A stretch of DNA of 64,000 nt from Colius striatus (GCF_028858725.1 NC_084776.1:1054001-1118000), one strand, 5' to 3'. Numbered from the stretch's first letter, positions 55,001-59,832 are shown. Numbers and translations: made by a program. The notes: generated by a model not told the origin, from the sequence alone.

Positions 55001-55845
55001 GCACGAGCTGATAAAGTCAGTAAAAAGGACGTTTTGGGCTATGTCAGAGCCCAGGTGGCTCTGTGGTAGGACAGGGAGAGGGTCTGGCTGCTGCTCAGGG
55101 AGGGGGAAGGTGCCCATCTGCACTGTGGACTTTGCTCTCCCTGAGTACATGCAGGAGGTTGAAAGCTGGGATGGCAACGTGGATGGGCAGGAAAAACAGG
55201 AGGAGGTTCAAGGAGCCATTTAGAGAGTCAGTTGAGAAGCCTGCAGGTCAGCACAGACACTGAGTGTGGAGTGATGAGGTGTTCAGAGGAGGGGGCAGAG
55301 CTGTGCTGCCCTGTGTGGGTCGGTGCTGGTGGGGCAGGGAGGGGGAAGGCCCTTTCCTGCCTGTGCTACGTGGGGTTTCCATCCTGAGGGTCACACAGGG
55401 AGAGGGAAACGCGTCTCCTGGCTTCTGAAGAGCTGCTTTGCACAGAGTGTTGCTGTCCTGCAGTTTGGGGCGTGCAGGAGGAAGCAGCTCTGCTCATTGG
55501 GGATGTTTTGCTCTTTGAAGAGCTGAGCCCTGTGCAGCCAGGTCTGTGCAGCTCCTGGGCCACCCAGAGAGGGAATGTTCCCTCCCAACCAGCGCATCTG
55601 CAGCCAGCTGGGAAAGCTCTGTGAGCGGTTGGCAACGAACAGTGGGCATCATGTGCCCCCGGGGCTGGGGTGGGCAGGCAGGGCTGGGTGCCCGGGGGTC
55701 CTCGGGGCTCGCAGGGCTCCCGCAAAGGCTCGGTGTGTGCCGCCTGCTGCTTCACCTCTGGCCGCTCTCTCCACAGCCCCACCTGGCCGTCGGCAGCAAT
55801 GACTACTACATCTCGGTGTACTCGGTGGAGAAGCGGGGCAGATAA
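961..55845 (+). CDS. RPTOR: RPTOR (raptor), 3' two-thirds of gene: spliced exons 11-34
   Basis: Regulatory-associated protein of mTOR, the scaffold of mTORC1 that presents substrates such as S6K and 4E-BP and binds Rag GTPases at the lysosome. I joined 24 exons, all with GT-AG introns and matching phases, into 931 codons ending in TAA at 55843-55845. These align to residues 405-1335 of the vertebrate protein with no net length change, so all residue numbers given here are that assumed numbering. Order: HEAT/ARM solenoid (about 405-690), flexible linker (about 690-1000) and seven-bladed WD40 propeller (about 1010-1335). Known regulatory sites are preserved: S696, T706, S719/S721/S722, S771, S792 (AMPK), S855, S859, S863 and S877. 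The protein ends KRGR, where I recall KRVR in human. The start codon and caspase-like domain lie left of the window. Exon numbers assume the usual 34-exon gene. Identity is certain; exon edges come from consensus splice sites and codon phase. Confidence 0.97.
3542..3640 (+). repeat. Inverted repeat forming a long intronic hairpin
   Basis: Arms 3549-3576 and 3606-3633 are reverse complements over 28 positions with one difference, which becomes a G-U pair in the sense RNA. The loop is 29 nt. After one C-U mismatch (3548/3634) pairing continues for six more positions (3542-3547 with 3635-3640), two of them G-U. The left arm begins GCACAGAGGTTCCCCC and the right arm ends GGGGAACCTCTGTGC. It lies in intron 11. 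It could be a small-RNA precursor, an RNA-editing substrate, or simply a palindromic duplication. Confidence 0.85.
3801..3990 (+). mobile_element. CR1-type LINE 3' fragment, + strand
   Basis: Shows the CR1 tail pattern: a GGCCCAGGCTGCCCAGGGAG block, then a CACCTGGACACGTTC block, and an end resembling TGTGATC. Long blocks are shared with the copies at 39525-39905 (opposite strand), 50290-50575 and 60150-60460. 5'-truncated, non-coding. Assigned from memory of avian CR1 3' ends; edges are approximate. Confidence 0.75.
4180..4263 (+). CDS. RPTOR: RPTOR exon 12
   Basis: 28 codons, residues 439-466 ([15 protein letters not shown] to GPWAVSL), part of the HEAT/ARM solenoid. Acceptor CTCTGCAG, donor GTGCGT, phase 0 at both ends. 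Confidence 0.95.
4264..5565 (+). other. RPTOR: RPTOR intron 12
   Basis: A 1.3-kb intron. I saw no exon, RNA gene or recognisable repeat in it. Confidence 0.8.
5566..5676 (+). CDS. RPTOR: RPTOR exon 13
   Basis: 37 codons, residues 467-503 ([15 protein letters not shown] to KILAVDS), a solenoid helix pair. Acceptor TTCCCCAG, donor GTGAGT, phase 0. It is the last exon before the block (exons 14-17) absent from the short human splice form. Confidence 0.95.
5677..8986 (+). other. RPTOR: RPTOR intron 13
   Basis: A 3.3-kb intron, A/T-richer than its neighbours and ending in a T-rich tract before exon 14. No recognisable repeat, exon or RNA gene. It precedes the cassette (exons 14-17) absent from the short mammalian isoform, so splice-control elements might lie here; none was identified. 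Confidence 0.75.
8987..9061 (+). CDS. RPTOR: RPTOR exon 14
   Basis: 25 codons, residues 504-528 ([15 protein letters not shown] to LADPYMP). Acceptor TTTTTTGCAG, donor GTAAGG, phase 0. First exon of the 474-nt in-frame cassette discussed in the findings. Confidence 0.95.
9062..9652 (+). other. RPTOR: RPTOR intron 14
   Basis: A 0.6-kb intron inside the exon 14-17 block. Nothing recognisable besides splice sites. Confidence 0.8.
9653..9718 (+). CDS. RPTOR: RPTOR exon 15
   Basis: 22 codons, residues 529-550 ([15 protein letters not shown] to NTGQ), a solenoid helix. Acceptor TTTTCAG, donor GTGAGT, phase 0. Confidence 0.95.
9719..10342 (+). other. RPTOR: RPTOR intron 15
   Basis: A 0.6-kb intron inside the exon 14-17 block. 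An open frame at 10211-10807 reads through the end of this intron and exon 16 but is not a separate gene. Confidence 0.8.
10343..10534 (+). CDS. RPTOR: RPTOR exon 16
   Basis: 64 codons, residues 551-614 ([15 protein letters not shown] to LSDPIPE), the longest coding exon in the window. Its two HEAT-like repeats include the motifs [14 protein letters not shown] and DSARW. Acceptor TGTTTCAG, donor GTAAAA, phase 0. Confidence 0.96.
10535..11690 (+). other. RPTOR: RPTOR intron 16
   Basis: A 1.2-kb intron inside the exon 14-17 block. No repeat or RNA gene recognised. Confidence 0.8.
11691..11831 (+). CDS. RPTOR: RPTOR exon 17
   Basis: 47 codons, residues 615-661 ([15 protein letters not shown] to DGSPMVRK), a HEAT repeat with the typical VR.AAVFALG pattern. 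Acceptor TCTCCCAG, donor GTATGG, phase 0. Confidence 0.96.
11832..13821 (+). other. RPTOR: RPTOR intron 17
   Basis: A 2-kb intron closing the exon 14-17 block. It contains one CR1 3' end at about 12295-12475; the rest shows nothing recognisable. Confidence 0.8.
12295..12475 (+). mobile_element. CR1 LINE 3' fragment, + strand
   Basis: Contains the CR1 tail motifs GGGTGGTGAGG, TCATCCCTGGAGGCATTCAA, GGATGGGGCTTGGAGCAACC and GTTGGAACTGGAGGATCTTT, ending in CCCTTCCAGCCCAAACCAT. It belongs to a different CR1 subfamily from the copies at 3801 and 39525. 5'-truncated and non-coding. Confidence 0.85.
13822..13939 (+). CDS. RPTOR: RPTOR exon 18
   Basis: 39 codons plus one base, residues 662-700 ([15 protein letters not shown] to LPSPAAT), ending in phase 1. 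It closes the solenoid and begins the regulatory linker. S696, followed by proline, is present; it is a reported mitotic CDK1 site. Acceptor TTCCCTAG, donor GTGGGT. Confidence 0.95.
13940..15244 (+). other. RPTOR: RPTOR intron 18
   Basis: A 1.3-kb intron with only a short GT run near 14773. No other repeat or gene recognised. Confidence 0.8.
15245..15385 (+). CDS. RPTOR: RPTOR exon 19 (RSK/AMPK phosphosite cluster)
   Basis: Residues 701 (split Glu) to 747, then one base of Ser748. It carries T706 in SLTPVRD and the S719/S721/S722 cluster in [14 protein letters not shown], targets of RSK and (S722) AMPK with 14-3-3 binding in mammals. Acceptor CTCCACAG, donor GTAAGA. An in-frame change from the Ser I recall in human to Gly precedes PCTPRL. 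Confidence 0.95.
15386..15798 (+). other. RPTOR: RPTOR intron 19
   Basis: A 0.4-kb intron between the two phosphosite exons. Nothing recognisable besides splice sites. Confidence 0.8.
15799..15957 (+). CDS. RPTOR: RPTOR exon 20 (AMPK site S792)
   Basis: Residues 748 (split) to 800, then one base of Gly801. A serine-rich stretch ([17 protein letters not shown], with S771) is followed by [15 protein letters not shown], which has the AMPK consensus around S792. Acceptor CTTGGCAG, donor GTGAGT. Phosphorylation here lets energy stress inhibit mTORC1 in mammals; conservation suggests the same control. Confidence 0.96.
15958..21846 (+). other. RPTOR: RPTOR intron 20
   Basis: A 5.9-kb intron. It holds an 18-bp tandem repeat at 17145-17220 and a GC-rich stretch at about 18880-19010 with an ATTGG box and a GACGTCAC (CRE-like) site. 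No exon or RNA gene was identified. Confidence 0.75.
17145..17220 (+). repeat. 18-bp tandem repeat, about 4.2 copies
   Basis: Unit CTGGTGTCTGCTCAGTGG, four consecutive copies starting at 17145, 17163, 17181 and 17199; the fourth has one substitution. Because 18 is a multiple of three it stays open in several frames and yields a GWCLLS peptide repeat that is not a real protein. Confidence 0.95.
21847..21965 (+). CDS. RPTOR: RPTOR exon 21
   Basis: Residues 801 (split) to 840 ([15 protein letters not shown] to NSIAYK). An isolated helical-repeat piece within the linker, containing [16 protein letters not shown]. Acceptor TGTTTTAG, donor GTGCGT, ending in phase 0. Confidence 0.95.
21966..26110 (+). 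other. RPTOR: RPTOR intron 21
   Basis: A 4.1-kb intron. No CR1 copy, tandem array, exon or RNA gene was recognised; a T-rich/A-rich palindromic patch lies near 23770-23800. Confidence 0.75.
26111..26214 (+). CDS. RPTOR: RPTOR exon 22 (S855/S859/S863 sites)
   Basis: 34 codons plus two bases, residues 841-874 ([15 protein letters not shown] to MHIHQV). It contains S855, S859 and S863 in [16 protein letters not shown]863 is the mTOR/MAPK-responsive site in mammals. Strongly GC-rich. Acceptor CCCTCTAG, donor GTAAGC. Confidence 0.95.
26215..27128 (+). other. RPTOR: RPTOR intron 22
   Basis: A 0.9-kb intron. Nothing recognised besides splice sites. Confidence 0.8.
27129..27312 (+). CDS. RPTOR: RPTOR exon 23
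   Basis: Completes Gly875 and encodes residues 876-936, from [17 protein letters not shown] to [10 protein letters not shown]877 is present. The middle ([16 protein letters not shown]) is the least conserved coding stretch here compared with the mammalian protein as I recall it; the end ([12 protein letters not shown]) is highly conserved. Acceptor CTCTGCAG, donor GTAAAG. Confidence 0.94.
27313..29001 (+). other. RPTOR: RPTOR intron 23
   Basis: A 1.7-kb intron with a small GCTGGG repeat near 28811. An antisense open frame of 200 codons (28146-28748) has no recognisable domain. Nothing else seen. Confidence 0.75.
29002..29112 (+). CDS. RPTOR: RPTOR exon 24
   Basis: 37 codons, residues 937-973 ([15 protein letters not shown] to YFAQPVMK). 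An acidic start leads into the conserved segment [16 protein letters not shown]. Acceptor CTCTCACAG, donor GTAATG, phase 0. Confidence 0.95.
31361..31428 (+). repeat. 19-bp tandem repeat, about 3.6 copies
   Basis: Unit GGCTGTGTGCTGGGACAGG repeats at 31361, 31380 and 31399, with a partial fourth copy. Copies are identical, which suggests recent expansion. Confidence 0.93.
32251..32369 (+). repeat. (GGAGA)n microsatellite, about 24 perfect copies
   Basis: Uninterrupted pentamer over 119 bases in intron 24, purine-only on the sense strand. Such tracts can form triplex DNA, and GGAGA is also the core motif bound by splicing factor SRSF1. A tract of the same unit and orientation lies at 40520-40646. 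The RRGEE-rich open frames across it are artefacts. Confidence 0.98.
35527..35632 (+). CDS. RPTOR: RPTOR exon 25
   Basis: 35 codons plus one base, residues 974-1008 ([15 protein letters not shown] to KIIQR), a basic helix leading into the propeller. The acceptor is ACTGAAAG, with purines just before the AG and only a weak, interrupted pyrimidine tract upstream, unlike its neighbours. Donor GTGAGT. Confidence 0.94.
35633..37093 (+). other. RPTOR: RPTOR intron 25
   Basis: A 1.5-kb intron. No repeat, exon or RNA gene recognised apart from a short GGAGGA run near 37010-37028. Confidence 0.8.
37094..37208 (+). CDS. RPTOR: RPTOR exon 26 (WD40 begins)
   Basis: Residues 1009 (split Gly) to 1046, then two bases of Cys1047. 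Begins the WD40 propeller: [15 protein letters not shown], then [19 protein letters not shown]. Acceptor GCCCCGCAG, donor GTGAGG. Confidence 0.96.
37209..37808 (+). other. RPTOR: RPTOR intron 26
   Basis: A 0.6-kb intron, about a third of it a CR1-like fragment (37390-37605). Confidence 0.75.
37390..37605 (+). mobile_element. Diverged CR1 3' fragment, + strand
   Basis: Resembles the CR1 tail in order: GAGGTGAGGGAGCACTGGCA, GGCTGCCCAGATGGGCTGTG, CTGGAGACATCCCAACCCAG, GGGGGTTGCACTGGATGAGC, then a CTCCCAGCCCTCGAGGCTCT end. More diverged than the other copies. Edges approximate. Confidence 0.65.
37809..37933 (+). CDS. RPTOR: RPTOR exon 27 (WD40)
   Basis: Completes Cys1047 and encodes residues 1048-1088 ([15 protein letters not shown] to LLLTAT). 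The FWDWEKG segment is a blade-ending strand. Acceptor TCCCCAAG, donor GTAAAC, phase 1 at its end. Confidence 0.96.
37934..38852 (+). other. RPTOR: RPTOR intron 27
   Basis: A 0.9-kb intron with nothing recognisable besides splice sites. Confidence 0.8.
38853..38957 (+). CDS. RPTOR: RPTOR exon 28 (WD40)
   Basis: Residues 1089 (split Asp) to 1123, with [15 protein letters not shown] as the WD-type strand and ending in LPTTR plus one base. Acceptor TCCCAAG, donor GTGGGT. Followed by the largest intron of the window. Confidence 0.96.
39525..39905 (-). mobile_element. CR1 LINE 3' fragment, - strand
   Basis: The longest CR1 copy seen. Read on the minus strand it runs from a GTTCAGCCTGGAGAAGAGCA block, through GGACAAGGGGTGATGGGCA and CCCTGGCCCAGGCTGCCCAG, to an end near ATTCTGTGAC. 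Same subfamily as the + strand copies at 3801, 50290 and 60150. No intact ORF2. Confidence 0.85.
40520..40646 (+). repeat. (GGAGA)n microsatellite, about 25 copies
   Basis: Second uninterrupted sense-strand purine pentamer tract, in intron 28, with the same unit and orientation as that at 32251-32369. Flanking sequences of the two tracts do not look alike, so duplication of a larger segment is unlikely. Confidence 0.98.
42437..42500 (+). repeat. 16-bp tandem repeat, 4 copies
   Basis: Unit GGAGGCACAGGCTGCT at 42437, 42453, 42469 and 42485; the third copy has one substitution (GA for GG). Exactly 64 bases. It lies in intron 28. Confidence 0.95.
49009..49115 (+). CDS. RPTOR: RPTOR exon 29 (WD40)
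   Basis: Residues 1124 (split Gly) to 1159 ([15 protein letters not shown] to REMKVQ), with the blade strand [14 protein letters not shown]. Acceptor TGTCATAG, donor GTACCA. Oppositely oriented CR1 copies lie in both flanking introns. Confidence 0.95.
49276..49445 (+). repeat. G-rich heptamer minisatellite (GCAGGGT/GTAGGGT)
   Basis: About 170 bases of GCAGGGT and GTAGGGT units punctuated several times by GCAGCTCCGGGCAGGGT, giving a second-level repeat. GGG runs spaced by two to four bases satisfy the usual G-quadruplex pattern on the sense strand, so the RPTOR pre-mRNA could fold here, beginning 160 nt after exon 29. Confidence 0.9.
49690..49745 (+). mobile_element. Short CR1 3' tail, + strand
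   Basis: Contains TTGGTTGGGCTCCATCTTAA, AGGTCTTTTCCAGCC and ATGATTCTGTGAT, the typical last bases of a CR1 element. Only the extreme 3' end is present. Confidence 0.7.
50290..50575 (+). mobile_element. CR1 LINE 3' fragment, + strand
   Basis: Blocks GTGTGAGGATGGGGGGACGC, GGACAAGGGGTGACGGGCAC, CCCAGGCTGCCCAGGGAG and GAAGCTGCTGGAGCAGGGGC match the copies at 39525 (inverted) and 60150 closely. 5'-truncated, in intron 29. Confidence 0.85.
50848..50975 (+). CDS. RPTOR: RPTOR exon 30 (WD40)
   Basis: 42 codons plus two bases, residues 1160-1201 ([15 protein letters not shown] to RRMALSE), with the blade [13 protein letters not shown]-rich. Acceptor TGCCTAG, donor GTAACT. Confidence 0.95.
50976..51060 (+). 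other. RPTOR: RPTOR intron 30, 85 bp
   Basis: The shortest intron here, almost entirely pyrimidine-rich with C runs. It has two potential acceptors 21 bases apart (AG at 51038-51039 and 51059-51060); the second continues the reading frame. Confidence 0.9.
51061..51147 (+). CDS. RPTOR: RPTOR exon 31 (WD40)
   Basis: Completes Cys1202 and encodes residues 1203-1230 ([15 protein letters not shown] to IMSV), then two bases of Ser1231. It follows an 85-bp intron, the shortest in the window. Acceptor CGCCCCGCAG, donor GTGAAG. An earlier AG at 51038-51039 is discussed in the findings. Confidence 0.95.
51148..53334 (+). other. RPTOR: RPTOR intron 31
   Basis: A 2.2-kb intron without recognised repeats, exons or RNA genes. 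Open frames on the minus strand near 52877-53428 are antisense to intron and exon 32 and have no recognisable domain. Confidence 0.75.
53335..53451 (+). CDS. RPTOR: RPTOR exon 32 (WD40)
   Basis: Completes Ser1231 and encodes residues 1232-1269 ([15 protein letters not shown] to HPQANLFA), then two bases of Cys1270. Acceptor TGCCCGCAG, donor GTGAGT. Confidence 0.95.
53452..54020 (+). other. RPTOR: RPTOR intron 32
   Basis: A 0.6-kb intron with nothing recognisable besides splice sites. Confidence 0.8.
54021..54150 (+). CDS. RPTOR: RPTOR exon 33 (WD40)
   Basis: Completes Cys1270 and encodes residues 1271-1313 ([15 protein letters not shown] to FHPHW), including [15 protein letters not shown]. 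Acceptor CCCTTCCAG, donor GTCTGT, which is weaker than most donors in this gene. Confidence 0.95.
54151..55776 (+). other. RPTOR: RPTOR intron 33
   Basis: A 1.6-kb intron containing one CR1-like fragment (54410-54665). The rest shows no recognisable element. Confidence 0.8.
54410..54665 (+). mobile_element. CR1 LINE 3' fragment, + strand
   Basis: CR1-like blocks GTAATGAGTGATGGGACAAG, CAGGTTGAGGTTGGAGCTGA, GTGCCAGGCTGCCCAGGGAG and CTGGAGGGATCCCAAAGCC lead to a GGATTCTGTGACTCTCTGA end. Diverged and 5'-truncated. Edges approximate. Confidence 0.75.
55777..55845 (+). CDS. RPTOR: RPTOR exon 34, terminal coding part and stop
   Basis: 22 codons, residues 1314-1335 ([15 protein letters not shown] to EKRGR), then TAA at 55843-55845. 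It closes the last propeller blade. Acceptor CTCTCCACAG, phase 0. Confidence 0.96.
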   Translation, partial: PHLAVGSNDYYISVYSVEKRGR

Positions 55846-57745
55846 CGGCTGGTGGCGCCGGCAGCGAGCCGCAGGGCAGGGCTCTGGCTGCCCCTTGTAC
55901 ATAGCGAAGTTATCGACTTGAATGTTTAGTGTTGGCTGCTGCTGCAACCCATAACTTGAACTTTTGTTTTTTCCCTGACTTAGCTACTGATGGTCTGACA
56001 AGGGGAACACAGACAATCTCCTTTTTTGTTGGTTTTTTCCCAGCTGTATCCTCTCAAAGCTACAGACAAGGAACACTCTGGGGTTTGTTTCCAGTGGTTG
56101 GCTTCTCCGTCAGAAACACGGCTCCTGAGCTTGGAAGGACTGGATGAGGCAGCACCTTTGACAAGGGCTTTCTGGTCTAGTCTCTGTTCTGCTGGGGTGT
56201 AGGTTGCTTTAAGGACTGGAGTCAGGAGTCTCCATGGGACCCTCGGGCTGCCGCCCGTCCTGTGCCAGCCAGGGGCTTCTCCAGCCAGAGCAGAGCTGTC
56301 CCTCTGCAGAGCAATGTGCAGGCTCCTGTGCTGCCTGAGCAGGGGCAAAGCACACCTCTCCTCTGCATGAACCTCATCCTCCCTGCAGCATCCTCCCCTG
56401 TGGAAGCAAAGACAGAAGGCCCCTGAGGAAAGGGGCTTGAGGAGAGGACGGGAGCAGGGCAGGATGCCCCCGTACCACAAGGCTGGAAGAAGAAGGAATC
56501 AATGTCTCTAACGTCCCAGCAAGCCTGGAGCAAGTCACTCATGTAACTGCTTCCCACCCCAGCACACGGTGCTGGCTGGGAGATCTGGGGTGTCTCACTC
56601 ACTGGTACCTCTGCAGTCACTGTCCTGCCCACAGCAAACCCCACAGACACGTCTGAGAGCCTGGCAGCGCTGCCCAGCCAGGGAACGAGGCTGCAGGGCC
56701 AAGCCACAGGCTTCCATGAGCTCTGACATGCTGATGCTCAGCAAGGTGATGGCCAGGAGAGCTGGCACCTTGCTGTGTGTGTCTGCAGCTACACACCTCA
56801 TGTGGCCCTGGCCGTGGCTTGTCTGTCCCTGCAGAGCTGTGAGTGTGAGCATGAGCCACTGACCAGGGGCAGGCAGCAGATCCTGCTCCCAGCCCAGCAG
56901 CAGCGTCCCAGCTGCACAGGGGGAAGCCTGTTCCACCTTCCACGTCTGGACCATGAATGTCTGTCCCTTGACATCTGTGATGGGTGTGGGGGAGGGCTGG
57001 GCAAAGCCAAAGGGCAGGTTTCTCTGGAGGTGCAGTTTGGCTGACCAAGAGCAGAACTTGCACCGTGAGAAACCTCCTGTCCCTGTGCCTCTGCCCCAGC
57101 CCCGCTCCACAGCCACCACACTGCCCGTGTGCTGGCTGCCTGCGGGCAGCTGGGCCTGGCAGAGCTGGCAGAGCTGGCAGAGCTGGCTCGTGGCACGGCA
57201 GCCCCGTGCCAAGCCCTGCACACACACGTGGGGGCTGCGGGGGGTGAGGGCGCCGTGTGGGGCACCGTGGCTGTCCCCCCGCAGCAGGGAGGCCGAGGGT
57301 GACCCCGCAGGGTGACGAATCGAAGGCTTTAAAGACAAAAAGAACTAGCTAGAGCTTCACTCTGAAGTTGCCCCAAGTCAGTGATGGTGTGACACGGCCA
57401 CCCGGCGGTATGTGACCCCCCTCCCTGCCCCTGCCCGGGCTGAGGGCCTGGAGCCAGAGCACCTTAACACAGTTAACAGCCACAGCTTCCCAACACACCC
57501 TAGGCTTTTAACTTCTCTCAGTGTATTTGTGACAGGAACCAAGAGGCAGCTGGCCAAGCAGGGGGTGCATGGTGGGAAGCTGCTGCCCCCGCCAGCACTG
57601 CCCTGGGGGGTGTGTGTGTGTGTGTGTGGGGGCTGATGCAGAGGTTCAATCATGACGTTTAACCAAGGCTCTGGAGAGCATCCACCTAGAAAACTTCACT
57701 GATGTCTATTTATTTTACAAAAATAAAAGCTCTATTAAGCAAAAC
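55846..57745 (+). other. RPTOR: RPTOR 3' untranslated region
   Basis: About 1.9 kb follow the RPTOR stop before the first strong poly(A) signal, and no other gene is recognisable in it. It contains a short (TG)n run at 57611-57628 and three copies of a 9-bp AGCTGGCAG-like repeat near 57160-57190. A 247-codon open frame on the opposite strand (56595-57338) has no recognisable domain. The right end is inferred from the signal at 57722, not observed. Confidence 0.75.
57722..57727 (+). promoter_or_regulatory. RPTOR: RPTOR poly(A) signal AATAAA (proximal)
   Basis: Canonical AATAAA in an A/T-rich context, followed by a GU-rich element around 57776-57788. This is the best candidate for the main RPTOR 3' end, with cleavage about 15-25 bases later. 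Confidence 0.7.
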
Positions 57746-57814
57746 GACCCCCACCCCCACCAGCAGCCCCCAGGGCTGTGATGTGAGTCAAACAGTGCCA
57801 GACAGTACGTGGTT

Positions 57815-57820
57815 AATAAA
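57815..57820 (+). promoter_or_regulatory. RPTOR: Second poly(A) signal AATAAA (distal)
   Basis: A second canonical AATAAA 93 bases after the first. It could give a slightly longer RPTOR 3' end or act as a fail-safe before the C-rich minisatellite. Usage cannot be judged from sequence. Confidence 0.45.
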
Positions 57821-57829
57821 AATCAACGC

Positions 57830-58371
57830 AGGAGCAGCCGACTGAGGCCGAGTTCTGGGGCTGGAGTGGGCTGGGGGTGGGTACGGCCCCGGCTCAGCCC
57901 TGGGCCACGGGCTGGGTGGTTCTGGGCAGCTCCCCCAGGGAAGAGGCGATGGCGCGGGGTCCTGGGTGAGACGCCGCGGGTGTCCCCGGGCTGGCGCACA
58001 GGGAGGGTGTGCAGGAGCTGAAGAGTGACCGTGGGCGTGACTGAGGGGTGGGCCGTGTCCCCACAGCCCCTGGGGCCCGTGGCAGCGCTGGGCACGTGTG
58101 TGGGCACCAGTGGGGGTGATGGCACCGGGAACCCCCCGTGCGGCTCCTGGCTCCGTCGGGCGCTCGCTCCTGGCACCACGTCTGCTTCTCTCTGCCCACC
58201 GAGGGATGTCCGAGGACCCCAGACCCACAGACGGCACCAGAGCCTGTCCTGAGCAGGGACACGGGGCCACAGCCCTGCAGGGGCAGATGGGGACGGGGCC
58301 TCCATCACCCCACAGCCCTGGAACTGCCCCAACTGCCTCCCAGTGCCCCGGCCCCTACCCTGCAGCACCTG
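57830..58371. other. Intergenic spacer after RPTOR
   Basis: GC-rich unique sequence between the RPTOR poly(A) signals and the minisatellite. Long open frames on both strands reflect base composition (few stop codons) and show no domain. No promoter motif was identified with confidence. Confidence 0.6.
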
Positions 58372-59640
58372 GGACCCTACACTGCCCTATCCCTGATAGC
58401 CCCCATCCCCTACAGCCCCATCCCCTACAGCCCCCATCTCCTACAGCCCCCATCCCCTTCACCTTCCATCCCCTACAGCCCCCATCCCCTACAGCCCACA
58501 TCCCCTGCACCTTCCATCCTCTACAGCCCCCACCCCCTACAGCCCTAGACCCCTATAGCCCCCATCCCCTACAGCCCCCATCCCCTACGCCTTCCATCCC
58601 ATCTATCCCTAACCCCCCATAGCCCCCATTCCTTATAGTCCCCCCAGCCCATATATCCCTGATCCCTATCCCCCAAAGCTCCATCCCCTATACTTCTGAT
58701 CCCCTATAGATTTGTGTCCCCTAAACCTTCACCTCCTATATCCCCATCTCCTGTACCATCACCCCTGCGTCCCTCATCTCCTATAGCCCCTATAGCCCCT
58801 ATAGCCCCCATCCCTGCACCCCTCATCTCCTATAGCCCCTATAGCACCCATCCCTGCACCCCTCATCCCCTATAGCCCCTATAGCACCCATCCCTGCACC
58901 CCTCATCTCCTATAGCCCCCATAGCCCCTATAGCCCCCATCCCTGCACCCCTCATCCCCTATAGCCCCTATAGCCCCTATAGCCCCCATCCCTGCACCCC
59001 TCATCCCCTATAGCCCCTATAGCACCCATCCCTGCACCCCTCATCCCCTATAGCCCCTATAGCACCCATCCCTGCACCCCTCATCCCCTATAGCCCCTAT
59101 AGCACCCATCCCTGCACCCCTCATCTCCTATAGCCCCCATAGCCCCTATAGCCCCCATCCCTGCACCCCTCATCCCCTATAGCCCCTATAGCCCCCATCC
59201 CTGCACCCCTCATCTCCTATAGCCCCCATAGCCCCTATAGCACCCATCCCTGCACCCCTCATCCCCTATAGCCCCTATAGCACCCATCCCTGCACCCCTC
59301 ATCTCCTATAGCCCCCATAGCCCCTATAGCACCCATCCCTGCACCCCTCATCCCCTATAGCCCCTATAGCACCCATCCCTGCACCCCTCATCTCCTATAG
59401 CCCCCATAGCCCCTATAGCACCCATCCCTGCACCCCTCATCCCCTATAGCCCCTGTAGCCCCCATAGCCCCCATCCCTGCACCCCTCATCTCCTGTAGCC
59501 CCCATCTCCCCCGTCCCTGCGCCCCTCATCCCCTGTAGCCTCTATGGCCCCCATAGCCCCCATCCCTGCGCCCCTCATCCCCTATAGCCCCTGTAGCCCC
59601 CATCTCCCCCATCCCTGCGCCCCTCATCCCCTGTAGCGTC
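58372..59640. repeat. C-rich minisatellite upstream of CHMP6 (40/49-bp units, 89-bp higher-order repeat)
   Basis: About 1.3 kb. The left part (58372-58770) is an irregular array of CCCCTACAGCCCCCAT-like units. From about 58773 it becomes regular: a 40-bp unit (CATCCCTGCACCCCT then CATCCCCTATAGCCCCTATA) and a 49-bp variant with CATCTCC and an extra 9 bases. The two alternate as an 89-bp dimer; CATCTCC occurs at 59122, 59211, 59300 and 59389. The minus strand of the 40-bp type has four G runs (4, 4, 4 and 3) with loops of 5, 4 and 4, a G-quadruplex pattern. It ends at the CHMP6 CpG island. Confidence 0.95.
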
Positions 59641-59693
59641 TATGGCCCCCATAGCCGCCCCCTTTCCCCGCGCTGTCCCACCGCGCCCTCCGA

Positions 59694-59710
59694 GCGCCCC
59701 CCAGTGGCGC
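59694..59710 (-). promoter_or_regulatory. CTCF-like binding site
   Basis: On the minus strand it reads GCGCCACTGGGGGGCGC, which fits the CTCF core CCASYAGRKGGCR at all but one position (G for A). It sits exactly between the minisatellite and the CHMP6 start, where an insulator separating RPTOR and CHMP6 would be expected. A motif match alone does not prove binding. Confidence 0.5.
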
Positions 59711-59832
59711 TTTCCCGCCGCTACACCGCTCTCGCTCCGCCCCCCGCCGCCGTTCGCTTTCCGCCCGGACGGTCCCTCGGCAGCCGCCGTCGCAGGCGGC
59801 CGGGCCCGGGGCAGGGCGGCGGCGGCCGGGCC

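Noticed and set aside
56595..57338. 247-codon open frame on the minus strand, the longest antisense frame in the window
   Set aside because: It lies wholly inside the RPTOR 3'UTR, has no recognisable domain and is low in complexity (repeated LCQLCQLCQ from a 9-bp tandem). GC-rich sequence gives such frames by chance.
58098..58622. 174-codon proline-rich open frame
   Set aside because: Produced by the C-rich minisatellite; its HPLQPPSPT repeats reflect DNA repeat units, not a protein.
58773..59640. Regularly spaced repeats resembling a CRISPR array
   Set aside because: Units are head-to-tail without unique spacers, C-rich and in a vertebrate context; it is a minisatellite.
59704..59832. In-frame upstream ATG extending CHMP6 by 43 residues
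   Set aside because: The extension is arginine/proline-rich CpG-island sequence, and using it would hide Gly2 of the conserved myristoylation signal; the ATG at 59833 has a strong Kozak context.
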